The notes beneath the pieces are model-generated. The model saw only the letters and a list, made by a program, of their open reading frames with translations. It made no database searches and was not told the DNA's origin. Below, piece by piece: positions 63,365 through 64,000 of a stretch of DNA of 64,000 bases (the stretch's first letter is position 1; each line of letters begins with the position of its first letter). Source of the DNA: Crocinitomicaceae bacterium (GTDB lineage Bacteria; Bacteroidota; Bacteroidia; Flavobacteriales_D; Crocinitomicaceae); assembly GCA_029238665.1 (NCBI GenBank), contig JAQWFQ010000002.1:46868-110867 (forward strand), read 5' to 3'. The position numbers were made by a program, and so were the translations under genes.

Positions 63365-64000
63365 ATGCGCGTTGTATTGTTGTTTCTATTCATCACGATA
63401 ACAAGCGCTTGCTATTCGGCGGTCAATCACTGGGAAACGGTCGTTTACGAAACCGATAGTTGGAAATACCTCATCCCCTCTTCTGTAGTTAATTCAACTT
63501 GGAATACCATTGGTTTTAACGATGCGGGATGGGCCAATGGAAATGGTGGATTTGGCTATGGTGATGGTGATGACAACACCACGTTTGCAAATACACTCTC
63601 TTGCTATCAACGTATTTCATTTAACATCGTAAGTGTTAATGATATTGATTTAGCCGTTTTTAATCTTGATTATGACGATGCATTTGTAGCATACCTAAAC
63701 GGTGTTGAAATAGCGCGAGACAACATTACAAGTGTAGGTCAGCCAGCTTTTAATCAAGCGTCAGACGGACTACATGAAGCCGTGATGTATAATGGAGGAT
63801 ATCCATTTCAACTTGTTCTAGATCAGGCACTTATTTCTTCTATTCTTGTAAACGGTACGAATGTACTTTCAATTCAAACACACAATCAATCAGTATCGTC
63901 TAGCGATTTAAGCTCTCGAGCGTTTTTATCTTTTGGAATAAATAATTCATCTGCTAATTATGGCACCACTCCTACTTGGTTTGTTGCTCCCCTTGTCTTT
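63365..64000 (+). CDS. Large secreted protein, CotH-kinase/lamin-tail type, N-terminal part (runs off window)
   Basis: The first 212 codons remain open to the window edge. A signal peptide (MRVVLLFLFITITSACYSA) precedes a beta-rich carbohydrate-binding-like domain with WKYLIPSSVVNSTWNTIGFNDAGWANGNGGFGYGDGDDNTTF, then LDYDDAFVAYLNGVEIARDN. This block is common at the start of T9SS-exported CotH-kinase-family and adhesin-like proteins of Bacteroidota. The sorting domain, if any, lies beyond the edge. The cysteine near residue 16 could also be read as a lipidation site (TSAC), so the anchor type is open. Confidence 0.7.
   Translation, partial: MRVVLLFLFITITSACYSAVNHWETVVYETDSWKYLIPSSVVNSTWNTIGFNDAGWANGNGGFGYGDGDDNTTFANTLSCYQRISFNIVSVNDIDLAVFNLDYDDAFVAYLNGVEIARDNITSVGQPAFNQASDGLHEAVMYNGGYPFQLVLDQALISSILVNGTNVLSIQTHNQSVSSSDLSSRAFLSFGINNSSANYGTTPTWFVAPLVF

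Noticed and set aside
1..64000. CRISPR arrays, rRNA or tRNA genes, intact insertion sequences
   Set aside because: No periodic repeats, cloverleaf arms with CCA-type ends, rRNA motifs or transposase genes were recognised on either strand. A tRNA scan would settle this better than reading by eye.

Overview
The window comes from a Bacteroidota chromosome, most likely a marine or freshwater member of the Flavobacteriales. The evidence is an alternative complex III operon feeding cytochrome oxidase, SprA and several cargo proteins of the type IX secretion system (T9SS), MaeB with a phosphotransacetylase-like tail, a DUF4271-hemD pair, A+T-rich DNA, weak or absent Shine-Dalgarno sequences, and promoters with the Bacteroidota TAnnTTTG -7 box. 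I saw no rRNA, tRNA, CRISPR array or intact insertion sequence. The organism call is inferred from gene families only.

Layout. Bases 1-10.3 kb (minus strand) hold actABCDEF-coxB-coxA. This is a complete quinol-oxidising alternative complex III followed by the aa3-type oxidase, whose subunit I runs off the left edge. Bases 10.5-17.7 kb (plus) hold a SPOR-domain protein, rnpA, a CtpA-type protease, an O-antigen ligase-like membrane protein, a small secreted protein, MgtE and a 2-hydroxyacid dehydrogenase. Bases 17.6-19.5 kb (minus) hold an rRNA-type methyltransferase, a TPR membrane protein and a RidA-family protein. Bases 19.6-23.6 kb (plus) hold a lipoprotein and two uncharacterised exported proteins that look like divergent tandem paralogues. 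Bases 23.6-33.8 kb (minus) form a tight maeB-ruvA-sprA operon. Bases 33.9-37.5 kb hold two T9SS cargo proteins, and 37.7-39.2 kb hold hemD and DUF4271.

From 39.3 kb come a glutaryl-CoA dehydrogenase-type enzyme, an Lrp-type regulator divergent from a PLP trans-sulfuration enzyme with an 8-bp-arm dyad between them, recJ, a Pif1/RecD-like helicase, ileS and dxs. Bases 52.4-55.1 kb hold a DUF4412 protein, an orphan 84-residue protein and a decayed patch. The patch contains a truncated YHYH-family gene, a DUF2779 C-terminal fragment, a possible integrase tail and an orphan T9SS sorting domain. Bases 55.2-64 kb hold a radical SAM protein, a beta-barrel protein, recA, bcp, an M1 aminopeptidase lipoprotein, a biotin carrier protein, and the start of a large secreted protein that leaves the right edge.

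The main themes are respiration (ACIII passes quinol electrons through haem c to CoxB CuA), T9SS secretion with its cargo, and housekeeping DNA repair (RecA, RecJ, RuvA, helicase). The least explained parts are the helix-hairpin-helix tail on ActC, the paralogous exported pair at 20.4-23.6 kb, promoter boxes that directly abut start codons (rnpA, the 19.6 kb lipoprotein and the 35.5 kb T9SS gene), and the decayed patch at 53.6-55.1 kb.
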